From Methanococcoides alaskense (GTDB lineage: Archaea; Halobacteriota; Methanosarcinia; Methanosarcinales; Methanosarcinaceae): 64,000 nt of DNA. The notes under the pieces are model-generated. The model saw only the letters and a program-made list of their open reading frames with translations, ran no database searches and was not told the origin of the DNA. Both the position numbers and the translations under genes were made by a program. Position 1 is the first letter of the stretch. Each line of letters starts with the position of its first letter. Location: assembly GCF_027594145.1 (NCBI RefSeq), contig NZ_JAQFFK010000003.1, positions 744,001 to 808,000 on the forward strand. The letters run 5' to 3'. Shown here one piece after another: positions 37,111-45,984 of the stretch.

Positions 37111-37749
37111 TTATACATATAGTTCAAAAAATTCAGGCTCTTCCTGTGCATCCTGAATCTCATAAAGACGTTCAAGATCTGTTACAAAGAAATGCTCTTT
37201 ACCTTCAGCATCAATGACCTTTGCATTTTCAAATCTTTTTAGATGATCTGGATTGCCATCTTTCAAAGCCTTATTAATAGCATTGAAATATTCAGCAATT
37301 AAACTCCTATCCTTTGATCTTGTTGTAACGATTGAGATTAATCCATCATCTCTATCATAGAACATCATTTCAGACTGGAAGTTGTCTGTTCTAGCTACAT
37401 GCCATCGTCCACCTGATTTCTGTAGGTGGGTTCCAAGATGCTTCAGAGCAAACCGTTTGTCCACTCCTACCTTTTCAGTAGCTTGAGTAAGAGTGGCTCC
37501 TTTTCTCATAGCTCTCAATACTTGGAGGGAGAGATTCCTATCCCTCTTCTCTTGTGATGACAATAATTGCCATGCAACCTTACTGAGATCATGCATTCCA
37601 ATCCTTAAATGCCTCAAATCATTCAGGCTTTTGTCAGGGAAATATTGGTGTTTCCTGATGATCTCCTTTGCATACCTGGATATTCGAGGTATGGCTTTGA
37701 GCCATTCTCCATAAGTCCTGTAATCCTTGGAGAATTGTGGGCGACTCAT
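37111..37749 (-). CDS. Helix-turn-helix protein of the casposon-like block
   Basis: The 212-residue protein starts MSRPQFSKDYRTYGEWLKA. A helix-turn-helix is apparent at about 75-105 (LQVLRAMRKGATLTQATEKV, then GVDKRFALKHLG). The C-terminal part is not recognised. ATG overlaps the stop of the small ribbon-helix-helix gene (37746-37892), and it is followed by the HNH and polB genes, giving one operon. Possibly a terminal DNA-binding protein for the element. Confidence 0.6.
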   Translation of the reverse strand: MSRPQFSKDYRTYGEWLKAIPRISRYAKEIIRKHQYFPDKSLNDLRHLRIGMHDLSKVAWQLLSSQEKRDRNLSLQVLRAMRKGATLTQATEKVGVDKRFALKHLGTHLQKSGGRWHVARTDNFQSEMMFYDRDDGLISIVTTRSKDRSLIAEYFNAINKALKDGNPDHLKRFENAKVIDAEGKEHFFVTDLERLYEIQDAQEEPEFFELYV

Positions 37750-37892
37750 TTCTCAGCTTCCCAGAGTTTCAGTAATGCAATCCTGACAACTTCTACCTGA
37801 GAGCATCCGAATTTATCTGACATCTGTACTAGTTTTTCCTTTAGATACGGAGGAAGTGTTATAGTGAGTTTTTTTTGTTTTTTTTTGTACAT
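37746..37892 (-). CDS. Small ribbon-helix-helix protein (CopG type)
   Basis: A 48-residue protein: Lys-rich start, beta strand (KLTITLPPYL), helix (EKLVQMSDKFG), then turn and helix (CSQVEVVRIALLKLW). This is the minimal ribbon-helix-helix fold. An ATG also lies 3 bases earlier (37895). Its stop overlaps the next ATG (ATGA). Likely repressor of the operon 32766-37892. Missed by size thresholds. Confidence 0.7.
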   Translation of the reverse strand: MYKKKQKKLTITLPPYLKEKLVQMSDKFGCSQVEVVRIALLKLWEAEK

Positions 37893-38050
37893 CATTCTTC
37901 ACAAAAAACCATGTGCTTAGCATCATATTTATCAATAATGATATTAAATTTTGGAGTGATTAAGAAACCAAATATTCATAAATTTAAGAGTGAAATTTAA
38001 TATTATGGAGTGACATTAAGAGCTTATTACTAAAATCCACGAGAAGAAAT

Positions 38051-38941
38051 ATGACAAAGAATGAGCGTAGCCCCAAAAAAAGCAAAAAGTCGAAAAATAA
38101 AAAAGATCACAATGATATTGAAAAAGCTATCAGAGACTCTTTAAAAGAAAGTAGTCCAGTCAGGACAAAAGAATTAATCGAAGATATCAAAAAGCTGGGT
38201 TATGGCGAGTCGACAATTTATAAGCATATAAGTGAAATGAACGATATTTCAATTATAAAGTATAAAAAATTAAAGGAATTTGGTATTGAGGAGACAGACG
38301 GACGTGCAGTATACATAATGCTAAAAAAAGCAGCAAAGCTCAAAGAACACTATGAGTCTATCTTAAAACTTCTTGAATCGGAAAATTCTATTGAACGAAA
38401 TCTGACCATTAAAGAAATATACGAATATTATAAAAATCGTGGATTAAATCAATTTGAATTAGATAAACTAATAATCATTTTAAATTTAACACACGAGAAC
38501 TTAGATAAAAATATAGTCGAAATATTAGACGTGGAATCAATTAATGTTTTGCTATCAATATTCCACGAGTGCTTCATTGATAAGAAAATAAAGCCCGACA
38601 ATGTAGCAGCACTTCTGGATACACTAAAATCGTTATTGAAGAAATTCCCCAAAAAACAAGAGAATCATCCCGACCTCCGAAGGAATATTATCCGCTTGCT
38701 CGGATTCTACAATGATGAAGCTGTTATCGAACAAATTAAAATAGATGCAACAAATTTAGAAGATCCATCTTCTGTTGAAAATGACTATTATTTTGATTTT
38801 GATTCTAACATAATTGAAGAACAGATAACGGCACTTTTCAATTTTGAAATGGAATTGAGAAAAGATGGTAAAGTTAAGCCAGCTGGTTTTATCAACAGAA
38901 TAAAATACTATTCACAAAAGCCTCAATCTCAAAAAAAATAA
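38051..38941 (+). CDS. Winged-helix protein, element regulator
   Basis: The 296-residue protein has a very basic N-terminus (~1-22), a winged helix at about 25-85 (IRDSLKESSPVRTKELIEDI, ESTIYKHISEMND, IIKYKKLKEFGIEE, GRAVYIML) and an all-helical C-terminal domain. Proteins of this type are known in casposons and mobile elements. It diverges from the 37.9 kb ribbon-helix-helix gene with a 160-base intergenic region and precedes the cas1 remnant by 30 bases in the same orientation. Confidence 0.6.
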   Translation: MTKNERSPKKSKKSKNKKDHNDIEKAIRDSLKESSPVRTKELIEDIKKLGYGESTIYKHISEMNDISIIKYKKLKEFGIEETDGRAVYIMLKKAAKLKEHYESILKLLESENSIERNLTIKEIYEYYKNRGLNQFELDKLIIILNLTHENLDKNIVEILDVESINVLLSIFHECFIDKKIKPDNVAALLDTLKSLLKKFPKKQENHPDLRRNIIRLLGFYNDEAVIEQIKIDATNLEDPSSVENDYYFDFDSNIIEEQITALFNFEMELRKDGKVKPAGFINRIKYYSQKPQSQKK

Positions 38942-38970
38942 CGAATTTATGACACACGTGGTGTGACAGA

Positions 38971-39108
38971 TATGAAGATGCTACTTCTAAACGGTCATGG
39001 AATCGATATGTACGTTGATGGTGCTAAACTCCATATAAAAGATGGCAGATTCTCACCAACTGAAGATCCTCAGGAATTCGGTATTTTCTCGTTAGAGATA
39101 AATCTTTA
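38971..39108 (+). pseudogene. cas1 N-terminal fragment
   Basis: A 45-residue frame starts MKMLLLNGHGIDMYVDGAKL, which matches the Cas1 N-terminal beta domain of archaeal Cas1/casposase proteins (LLLNGHGxxxxVDxxKLxIKDG) and stops at a TAA after LEINL. The next ~415 bases are AT-rich and non-coding, and a Cas1 C-terminal fragment starts at 39523. About 250 residues, including all catalytic residues, are missing. Confidence 0.7.
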
Positions 39109-39520
39109 ACTCTTAGAGATAAGTACCTATCGTATCGGAATTTATACGTATCGTATAAGTTTCTATACGATACGTATTTCGAGTTCGGATATAAATTTAG
39201 ATATATTGAAGTAAAATTTTATTTTAGTCTATATCGTAGATTATAGTCTAATATCTTAGTCTAAATGCTTAATAGACTATTTTTAGTTTATTCCTCTTTA
39301 ATAATATATTATTCCATATAAATTTAAATTAATTTTTGGTGTTTCTAAATCGAGAATAAATATTTCTATATTAGATAATTAATAACTGATATAGTTATTA
39401 TTATAGCCGAATTAGTAATATTAATTACCGAATCGGTAATATTTATAACCTATATAGTTATTTAAATATAAGAGTCTATATAGAAATTATTTTGCCAAGA
39501 ATATAATAGTAGGCATAGTC
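39085..39520. repeat. AT-rich island of successive short palindromes and direct repeats
   Basis: This region separates the cas1 ends. It contains a perfect 14-base-arm inverted repeat ATACGTATCGTATA/TATACGATACGTAT (39145-39178, 6-base loop), three TAGTCTA copies (39225, 39244, 39257) with an inverted copy (39273), AATAATATATTATT (39300-39313), AATAACT-AGTTATT (39381-39399), ATTACCGA-TCGGTAAT (39424-39440), and TTAGAGATAA twice (about 39092, 39112). No gene is present. Repeats with G and C bases inside such AT-rich DNA are not chance AT noise. It may be an origin, a recombination site or a structured insertion. Confidence 0.7.
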
Positions 39521-39522
39521 GT

Positions 39523-39792
39523 ATGAGCTATACGGTTAAAACGATTGAGTTTAACAAGCCTGTTTATGTTGGGAAAAGGGATGATTCCGATTTTCTGAGG
39601 AAACGGATTATTGATATGCCTTATGCTGAATGGAAGAAAATGGGGTTTTCTAAGGGTACTTTGCATTACATGAAGCAGAATGCCAAGAGTGATAAGCTGT
39701 TTACTCTCAATGCTCATATGAGGGAGAGTGGGAACAGAGAGTTTCCGGTAAAAGATAAAGTGCAGTGGTGGGGCTTGCTTCTAGTTTACTAA
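39523..39792 (+). pseudogene. cas1 C-terminal fragment
   Basis: An 89-residue frame starts inside Cas1: VKTIEFNKPVYVGKRDDSDF, then RKRIIDMPYAEWKKMGFSK and GTLHYMKQNAK, a segment typical of Cas1 C-termini in Methanosarcinales casposons. The last ~20 residues (from GNREF) drift out of the family, suggesting a frameshift. Together with 38971-39108 it represents a cas1 gene with its centre lost. Whether it is still expressed is unknown. Confidence 0.65.
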
Positions 39793-39852
39793 ATTGGAAA
39801 TAAACTTTACTTTGACAATTTTTTCTGCGAATGTGGTGCCTGGCATACGATA

Positions 39853-41490
39853 TTACTTTGGTATCTTTATGTGAACCGTAGTTCCAACACCTTCCTCACT
39901 TTCGACCCAGATCTCTCCATTATGTGCTTCAACAATATTTTTGCATATATACAGACCCAGTCCGGTACCCCCATATTTGCGCCTTATTGATGAGTCAACC
40001 TGATAGAATTTCTGGAACAGGTGGGGAATTAGATCTTTGGCGATACCTATTCCTGTATCTGACACTTTTATGTGCAGACTATCTTCCTCTTCATATGTCT
40101 CTAGAGTTATTTCACCAGAAGGGGTGAACTTGACTGCATTATCGATAAGATGGGTAAACAGATCTGTCAATTTATGTTCATCACCTCTTATATCAGACAG
40201 ATTATCAGGCACATCTTTTTTAATAGTCAAGTTTTTCTCATTTATCAAAGGAATCATGTCTGTGATTGCATCATCTATTATTTCTGCAATCTGAACCGGT
40301 TCAAATACATATTCAATAGCCTCTGCTTGTGTCAGACTCATGTGCAAAAGAGAGTCAACTAAACGTCTGAGCCGCTTGGAATTACGTAAAATCGTCTCCA
40401 ATGCGTTTTTCTGCTGATCTCTAACATTGCCCAATGTACCTTCATATATAAGTTCGCTATAGCCTATGATAGATACAAGAGGTGTTTTGAGTTCATGGCT
40501 TACATTTGAGATGAATTCATCCTTCATTTTATCAAGTGATTTCAATTCCTCATTTGCTTCAGAGAGCTCCTTGTTGATCTTAGTCAACTCTTGCGAGTAT
40601 TGTTTAAGTTCATCCGCAGCCAACTTGTGTTGTATGTGTGTCCACATACCTTGCATCAGTAGTGTCAACTGGCGGATATCTGATTCATCGTAGTTCTCTT
40701 CTTTATTCCCCACTCCTGCCACAATGACGATACGATCACCATCGAAGATTGGAACATTCATATGACGTTTCAGTTCCACATGACCTTCTGGATATCCTTT
40801 CTTAAAGGGATTGGGCGCTTGGTAATCATTTGTAATGATGGGTATTCTCTGCCTTACGGCTTCTCCCCATAGTCCTGTGGTCTCCAGAGGATAGACTAAA
40901 GGTTTGTCACCGATCTTGCACTCTTCCATTGCATCCCTAGACCATGAATGCATGGTGAGGACGGTTTCGTTCTCATCCATAAATGAAAGATATCCTAACT
41001 TGCTCTGGGTAAGCCTGACCGCCTCTTCACGGGTAAAGTCCGTGATTTCCTGCAGTGATGCATCTGTCATCTGATTAAGTTGCAGCAGTGCTTCCAGACG
41101 AGACTCATCGAGAAGCAACGTTTCTTCTGCCCGATTGCGCTCGGCAATGTCTTCAATAATACCAATACCACCAAGAAGAGAACCATCTTCTGATATATAA
41201 GGGCTGTAATCAGCTTTAATTTGTGTAAGTTTACCGCTGATGACAGAACGGTACTCACCTTCATAATGCACAGACTTCCCGGAAAGGGCTGCCTTAACAG
41301 CATCCCCCATATTTTCATCTTTAATAGAGGCAATAACATTAAAACCGATGACTTCCTCTTTGGTCGCTCCAATGATATCAAGAAAATTTTCATTGCAATG
41401 GGTAAAGATCCCGTTTTTATCAAAATAAAATATCCCTAATGCCGAATCTTCAGATATGAGACAATATTTATTCCCAGAGCAACTCTCCAT
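39853..41490 (-). CDS. PAS-GAF histidine kinase (RdmS/MsmS-like)
   Basis: The 545-residue soluble kinase has a PAS domain with PAC motif (~10-125), a GAF domain (~150-285) with VYPLETTGLWGEAVRQ and HMNVPIFDG, a short coiled coil (~290-325), the HisKA motif VSHELKTPLVSII near 332, and the ATP-binding domain with NAVKFTPSG, SDTGIGIA and GGTGLGLYICK near 440-515. Related Methanosarcina kinases (RdmS, MsmS) carry heme in the GAF domain and sit beside methyl-sulfide methyltransferase operons; here the GAF has a cysteine in AMEECKIG. It lies downstream of the hydantoinase-like gene in the same orientation. No response regulator is adjacent; signalling may run through Msr-type regulators. Confidence 0.8.
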   Translation of the reverse strand: MESCSGNKYCLISEDSALGIFYFDKNGIFTHCNENFLDIIGATKEEVIGFNVIASIKDENMGDAVKAALSGKSVHYEGEYRSVISGKLTQIKADYSPYISEDGSLLGGIGIIEDIAERNRAEETLLLDESRLEALLQLNQMTDASLQEITDFTREEAVRLTQSKLGYLSFMDENETVLTMHSWSRDAMEECKIGDKPLVYPLETTGLWGEAVRQRIPIITNDYQAPNPFKKGYPEGHVELKRHMNVPIFDGDRIVIVAGVGNKEENYDESDIRQLTLLMQGMWTHIQHKLAADELKQYSQELTKINKELSEANEELKSLDKMKDEFISNVSHELKTPLVSIIGYSELIYEGTLGNVRDQQKNALETILRNSKRLRRLVDSLLHMSLTQAEAIEYVFEPVQIAEIIDDAITDMIPLINEKNLTIKKDVPDNLSDIRGDEHKLTDLFTHLIDNAVKFTPSGEITLETYEEEDSLHIKVSDTGIGIAKDLIPHLFQKFYQVDSSIRRKYGGTGLGLYICKNIVEAHNGEIWVESEEGVGTTVHIKIPK

Positions 41491-41559
41491 GCCATAATCG
41501 GTCTTTTTAATTGCGATTCCCTCCTCTCCAATGTAGAAAGTTAATCCCTAATTGCTTAT

Positions 41560-41610
41560 GTGAATTTCGAACTATGTAGAAATCCCAATACTATTCTAAC
41601 TATTTAATCC
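41560..41610. mobile_element. Solitary insertion-sequence end (TGTAGAAATCC type)
   Basis: At 41572-41600 the string ACTATGTAGAAATCCCAATACTATT matches the reverse complement of the end at 51945-51975 (GGCTTTGCAGAAATCCTAATACTATC). Both have the TGTAGAAATCC end seen also in the MITE at 46795-46985. No transposase is present here. Confidence 0.45.
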
Positions 41611-41737
41611 AGAATTTACTTAAAATTTAGTATCTATTTTTTATATTTGAAACACAAAAATCTTGTATTGTGTACTTCAATAAACTATAGATTTGCCTGA
41701 GTCGTTTTGCGATTATGCTACAGCTTTGCCATTGTAT

Positions 41738-43672
41738 TCATAATACTCTGTGTGGTGTTCCTATTCCAATTCCAACCAACCTCGTTTCAAGGGGCATTCC
41801 ACCAGTGCTTTTTATATCATGTCTCTTTAAGTCAAACTGTATTTTTTCCATGCCCAGTCCATATTTACCCATATATTCTAAAACTAAATTTTCGACAAGG
41901 TAACGCGCATGATCCAATGCTGCCTCATATTCATCAAATACTTCCCTTTCAACCTCTGAGAAAACAACGTACTGGCCGCTTCCAGGATCAAAAGATCTGA
42001 CAAGTACCTCAACTCTATGAATTACATTACCCATAAGTGCACCAACCGCATTACCCACATCATAATGATCGGGAATTATGATCTCTGCGTCAAGCAAATT
42101 GTTCAGCTCATTCAGATATGCTTTAACAGGTGCTCCAATTAAAACAACTGGAACCTTTATTTTGAATGCTATTAAATCTGATTTGTTCAGTATTTTTTTC
42201 ATATCTGATTTTTTCACATCATCTGCAAAAAAAGATACCAGACTTAAAGACAGATTCGTTGCAACCTCTTCTTTTACATGTGAACAAAAACTGTCTTTGT
42301 CCATACCTACGTACTCACCAAGTAGTTCAGCACCCATACGTGATGCTTTTGAATCCCATCTGGTATAATCCCCCAGCACATGCAGGGCATCTGTAGGTGT
42401 AAAACCAATCTGATGGACATATCTTTTCTTGACCAGTGATCCAAGCATACTGGAGAACATCAAAGTATGTTCACCCAGTTTGATCGAAATATCGGATAGC
42501 GAGAGAGGTTCATCGCCCAGTACATCGAGAACCTCCTTCTCATTAGAACTTAGTGCAACATTGTTCATACCATAGAGGTCCAAACCACTTCTGACAAAGA
42601 AAGTGGTTGGCTGTATGATATCATTCATGTGACGTACATTCGTTTTATCCATTTCAGCTAGTTTGTCTATCAGCTCAGGATGATCAAATGCTGCAAGGCA
42701 TAGAGGTATGACCCTGTTCGGCCCCATGAATACCCTACTCTGGACCCACACATGGCTATCACCGCCAAGAGCAGAGGTGTGCATCTTTATGGCCTTCACC
42801 ATGGTACTCCAGCCACCAACCTTAGCACCACTTTCACTTATCCCAGGAATTCCATTGGATATCATTGACACATCAGTGCTTGTGCCCCCCACATCCATAG
42901 TAAGACAGGTTTTGACACCAGCAAGATGAGAAGCACCGACAAGACTAGCGGCAGGACCCGAAAAGATAGATTCGACAGGTTTTTTGAGAGCATCCTCTAT
43001 CCTGACAAGGGAACCATCACATTTCATCATCATCAGATCTGCATCAATTCCCTTTTTTTTCATTACCGAAAGGATGGATCGTATGAATTGATCAGTAACA
43101 GGAATAAGCTGTGCATTTAGCAATGCTGTGACAGCCCTTTCATAAGCACCCAGGCTCATTGAAAGTTCATGCCCGCATACAACGGGTTTATCGGACAGAT
43201 CCCCAATAAGATCTTTAACTATTATTTCATGTTCGGGATTCCTGACTCCAAAATAAGATGAAACTGCAAAAGCGGAGACTTTGTCTTTATTCTCCATAAC
43301 AAAATCTTCAACCAATCCAAGATCATCAAGATCTTCGATTACATTGCCATCCGCATCATGGCCACCTTTAATGGAAAGGACATGGTCAGTTGAAAGGGCT
43401 CCAGTGATCGAGTGGCCTATAAGGATAAGGCCGGCAGGATGACCTTTTCCTTCAAGTGTCGTATTGGTCGCAAGAGTGGTTGAAACGGAAACAAATTCTA
43501 TATCTTTCAGATAACTCTCATCCAGACCTTCAATAGAATTCTTAATTCCCTTTATAAGATCGGAGTGTGTTGTCAATGATTTGTTGGAATCTATCACAGT
43601 TCCATCTAAAATATCCATGATTATCGAATCAGTATAAGTTCCCCCCGTATCAATACCAAGACCGAAGTTCAT
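41738..43672 (-). CDS. Hydantoinase/oxoprolinase-family ASKHA protein (copy 1)
   Basis: The 644-residue protein has the N-terminal phosphate loop GIDTGGTYTDSIIMD (about 5-19), a second nucleotide loop TMDVGGTSTDVSMI near 258-271, and an MNDI-type central domain. It belongs to the hydantoinase A/oxoprolinase family of ASKHA-fold ATPases. The family usually hydrolyses amide rings, but no hydantoinase B partner is present. Beside a corrinoid methyltransferase and RamA it may be an ATP-dependent partner in corrinoid reactivation, which is an inference. Residues 1-420 are nearly identical to copy 2 (60215-62152), the last ~200 residues only about 60% identical, pointing to gene conversion. It follows the corrinoid gene by ~100 bases. 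Confidence 0.8.
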   Translation of the reverse strand: MNFGLGIDTGGTYTDSIIMDILDGTVIDSNKSLTTHSDLIKGIKNSIEGLDESYLKDIEFVSVSTTLATNTTLEGKGHPAGLILIGHSITGALSTDHVLSIKGGHDADGNVIEDLDDLGLVEDFVMENKDKVSAFAVSSYFGVRNPEHEIIVKDLIGDLSDKPVVCGHELSMSLGAYERAVTALLNAQLIPVTDQFIRSILSVMKKKGIDADLMMMKCDGSLVRIEDALKKPVESIFSGPAASLVGASHLAGVKTCLTMDVGGTSTDVSMISNGIPGISESGAKVGGWSTMVKAIKMHTSALGGDSHVWVQSRVFMGPNRVIPLCLAAFDHPELIDKLAEMDKTNVRHMNDIIQPTTFFVRSGLDLYGMNNVALSSNEKEVLDVLGDEPLSLSDISIKLGEHTLMFSSMLGSLVKKRYVHQIGFTPTDALHVLGDYTRWDSKASRMGAELLGEYVGMDKDSFCSHVKEEVATNLSLSLVSFFADDVKKSDMKKILNKSDLIAFKIKVPVVLIGAPVKAYLNELNNLLDAEIIIPDHYDVGNAVGALMGNVIHRVEVLVRSFDPGSGQYVVFSEVEREVFDEYEAALDHARYLVENLVLEYMGKYGLGMEKIQFDLKRHDIKSTGGMPLETRLVGIGIGTPHRVL

Positions 43673-43773
43673 ATCGCAACCACCTCACTAAAATTTGTAT
43701 TTACAGGAACAACGGAAATATAACAAACCCATTTCGCTTCAGTTTGTCTCATTAAAAAGTAGTAGGGTGTAGA

Positions 43774-45684
43774 TCACCCTATTATCTCTTTCTGATACTG
43801 TGGACCAAGTTCCTTGACCTTGTCAACCATGGCCTTGACACCTGACAGTGGACCTCCTGGTGGGATCTCACAACCGGTGGACATGACGTACTTAGACTGC
43901 ATGCCATTTTCTTTCAGGGTTTCAAGGACGCCCTTTAGCAGGTCATCGGTATCATTTTCGATACTCTGTATGCCTTCTGGGGAGTTGTCTATGAACTTGA
44001 TCGGATCTACCTCTCCCATCATACAGCAGGTATCTCCGTACTTTGGAATGAGATCTGCATAGTTCTGTGAACCCTTGTCCTTTGATTTCTCATAGTATGC
44101 ATAGCTGAACAGACCAGTTCCAAACTTCTTGATCTGTGTATCATAATGGACCGCATCGGCACAACTATGGATCATATATGGTTGGTCATACTTCTTGAAG
44201 ATCGGAAGGTGCTGGTCAAAGATGAATTTTCCATCAAACTTCCAGTAATCCTCTTCACTCATGATGACATTGTTTGACCAAAGGTTGTCAATACACAGGG
44301 CATCACAGGCATCTTCTTCGAAGAAGACCTCTGAGACCTGGCAGATGTAGTCAGTACATTTCTGGACTCCTTCAAGAACGGCATCCGGGTTGGTCTTCAT
44401 GTCCATCAGGACACGGTCTGCACCCATAAGCTGGGTAAGTGTCAGAAGTGGACCTTCGTGGAAACCAACGAATGGAGTGCCGAGTTCTTTATTCAGCTTA
44501 TCCTTTGCAAGCTTTGAGGCCTTGATAAGTTCATAGGCACGGGTGCCTTCCTTGACCTCAGGAACCTCAAGTTTGTCATAGTCCTCAAGGTGACCTTCTG
44601 ATGATGGTGTGTCGTCTTCAGGGTACTTTATGGTACATCCAAAGTCAGCTGAAGTAGCTGAAAGGTCGATCAGACCAACGAACATGTCAAGGTCCAGATA
44701 CTTTGCACCAAGGAATGCACTCTCAGCAAATTTGGCAGGGTCTGTTGCATATTCCTTGTAACTTGCATTTGCGAATTTCCTGAGAACACCACAGGCAAGT
44801 GGATATACTGGAAGACGGTCAACTTTCTTGTCAGCCATAGCTGAAACGGTCCTTTCAGCGTGGCTCATCTCTTCCTTTGTCTTGACACCAACACTCTCGA
44901 ACTCCTCTATGATCTGTTTGGCAGTCTCAAGACCGATATCTGTCTTGCTCTTGACCTTCTTCTTTGAAAGGATGTCCCTATACTTTACCTTGGCAAGGTT
45001 GATCTTCGCAGCACTCCATCGATCCTCTGAAGGTGAAAGTTCACTTACAGCATCCTTTACCCAATGTGAAGCATGCATTGCATCAGGTGCGGTTTTATCT
45101 GCTCCGATCTGTTCCGCAAACTCTTCTGAAATAGGTGCTCCTCCCACCATTACGATCATGGAGTCTCTGAGACCTTCTTCCTGAAGCATCTCGATGACCT
45201 TCTCCATTCCAACCATTGTGGTGGTCATAAGTGCGCTCATTGAGATAACATCTGCATGGTGCTCTTTTGCAGTCTCAACAAATTTTTCAAGAGGAACGTC
45301 ATGTCCGAGGTCGATAAGGTTTAATCCTCCTGCAGTCATCATTGTCTTGACCAGGTTCTTACCGATATCATGGACATCACCCTGTACTGTACCGATCACA
45401 ACAGTTGAAGGTTCAGCTGCTCCTTCGACCTTCTTCATGTGGGGGGAAAGAACATCCATTCCACCATACATTGCATTTGAAGCGATCAACAGATGTGGAA
45501 CAAAGGCTGTTCCTTTCTCGTAATTGTCGCTGACTATTTCCATTCCTTTAGCTAATCCGTTAACGATAGCCTCATATGGATCGATACCTTTCTCTAATGC
45601 TTTGTTTGACAGTTCTACTGCCAAATCCTTGTTTCCTGCGACTACAGCATCAGCTAACTCTTTTAGCATTTGTTCTTTTGACAT
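43774..45684 (-). CDS. Fused corrinoid protein/methyltransferase (MtsD/F/H-like), copy 1
   Basis: The 636-residue protein has a helical B12 cap and Rossmann-like corrinoid domain (about 1-215): the cobalt-ligand motif GDVHDIGKN gives His at 105, with SALMTT near 150 and VGGAP near 180. A C-terminal UroD/MtaA-type methyltransferase domain (~275-636) ends with zinc-site motifs MIHSCADAV near 517 and MSTGCEIPPG near 605. This matches the fused methyl-sulfide methyltransferases MtsD, MtsF and MtsH of Methanosarcina, which demethylate the substrate and transfer the methyl group to coenzyme M. GGGGGTAAT ribosome binding site. A copy with about 97% identity lies at 62274-64000. Confidence 0.85.
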   Translation of the reverse strand: MSKEQMLKELADAVVAGNKDLAVELSNKALEKGIDPYEAIVNGLAKGMEIVSDNYEKGTAFVPHLLIASNAMYGGMDVLSPHMKKVEGAAEPSTVVIGTVQGDVHDIGKNLVKTMMTAGGLNLIDLGHDVPLEKFVETAKEHHADVISMSALMTTTMVGMEKVIEMLQEEGLRDSMIVMVGGAPISEEFAEQIGADKTAPDAMHASHWVKDAVSELSPSEDRWSAAKINLAKVKYRDILSKKKVKSKTDIGLETAKQIIEEFESVGVKTKEEMSHAERTVSAMADKKVDRLPVYPLACGVLRKFANASYKEYATDPAKFAESAFLGAKYLDLDMFVGLIDLSATSADFGCTIKYPEDDTPSSEGHLEDYDKLEVPEVKEGTRAYELIKASKLAKDKLNKELGTPFVGFHEGPLLTLTQLMGADRVLMDMKTNPDAVLEGVQKCTDYICQVSEVFFEEDACDALCIDNLWSNNVIMSEEDYWKFDGKFIFDQHLPIFKKYDQPYMIHSCADAVHYDTQIKKFGTGLFSYAYYEKSKDKGSQNYADLIPKYGDTCCMMGEVDPIKFIDNSPEGIQSIENDTDDLLKGVLETLKENGMQSKYVMSTGCEIPPGGPLSGVKAMVDKVKELGPQYQKEIIG

Positions 45685-45734
45685 TGATAATTACCCCCAC
45701 ATTGTTGAAATCCAATGTGATAATCCCATATTAG

Positions 45735-45780
45735 GTTTGAAGGAATTTCTATAAGTACTTGACGCGTAACTATATTGTAT
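45735..45780 (-). promoter_or_regulatory. Probable promoter of the corrinoid-methyltransferase operon
   Basis: On the minus strand an ACTTATAGAAATT TATA-like box lies about 60 bases before the ATG at 45684. The GGGGGTAAT ribosome binding site at 45688-45696 is strong. The region from 45750 to 45816 separates this gene from the small Cys-protein remnant. TATA assignment is by eye. Confidence 0.35.
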
Positions 45781-45816
45781 TACAATACATCTATATTTGA
45801 CATACCACGTTAAATT

Positions 45817-45948
45817 TCAATAATGACTTTTCACAGGGGTGTCTATATCGATGATGATCTTGTCCCCTTCCATTTTTCCACATACTTTATGGGTGAAGCC
45901 GCATATTTTTGAATGTACAGTTACTTCAGTAATTTTTCCCTTCCCCAT
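45817..45948 (-). pseudogene. Truncated small Cys-containing protein (copy 1)
   Basis: A 43-residue frame starts MGKGKITEVTVHSKICGFTH and stops soon after DIDTP. The sequence TEVTVHSK-CGFTHKV-GK-EGDKIIIDID is shared by copies at 52251-52367 and 55890-56201. Compared with the others, a single C is missing in the CCC before TGTGAAAAG, which shifts the frame, so it is a broken gene of a short archaeal family (about 100 residues in intact form), possibly DUF6951. Function unknown. Confidence 0.6.
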
Positions 45949-45984
45949 TATACAATTCTATTCCATTCAATCCTATATCTTGTT

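Noticed and set aside
39085-39520. CRISPR array or leader next to cas1
   Set aside because: Palindromes differ from one another and no repeat of 25-40 bases recurs with spacers.
41738-43672. Classic hydantoin or 5-oxoproline hydrolase pathway
   Set aside because: There is no hydantoinase B partner or permease; both copies sit in corrinoid methyltransferase operons.
43774-45684. Pyrrolysine-containing methylamine methyltransferase (MtmB/MtbB/MttB)
   Set aside because: The proteins have no in-frame TAG and show a corrinoid-UroD fusion instead of the methylamine enzyme fold.
42078-45754. Long antisense frames opposite the corrinoid and hydantoinase-like genes
   Set aside because: They are mirror images of well-supported genes and recur identically opposite both copies because the genes are duplicated; no domain recognised.
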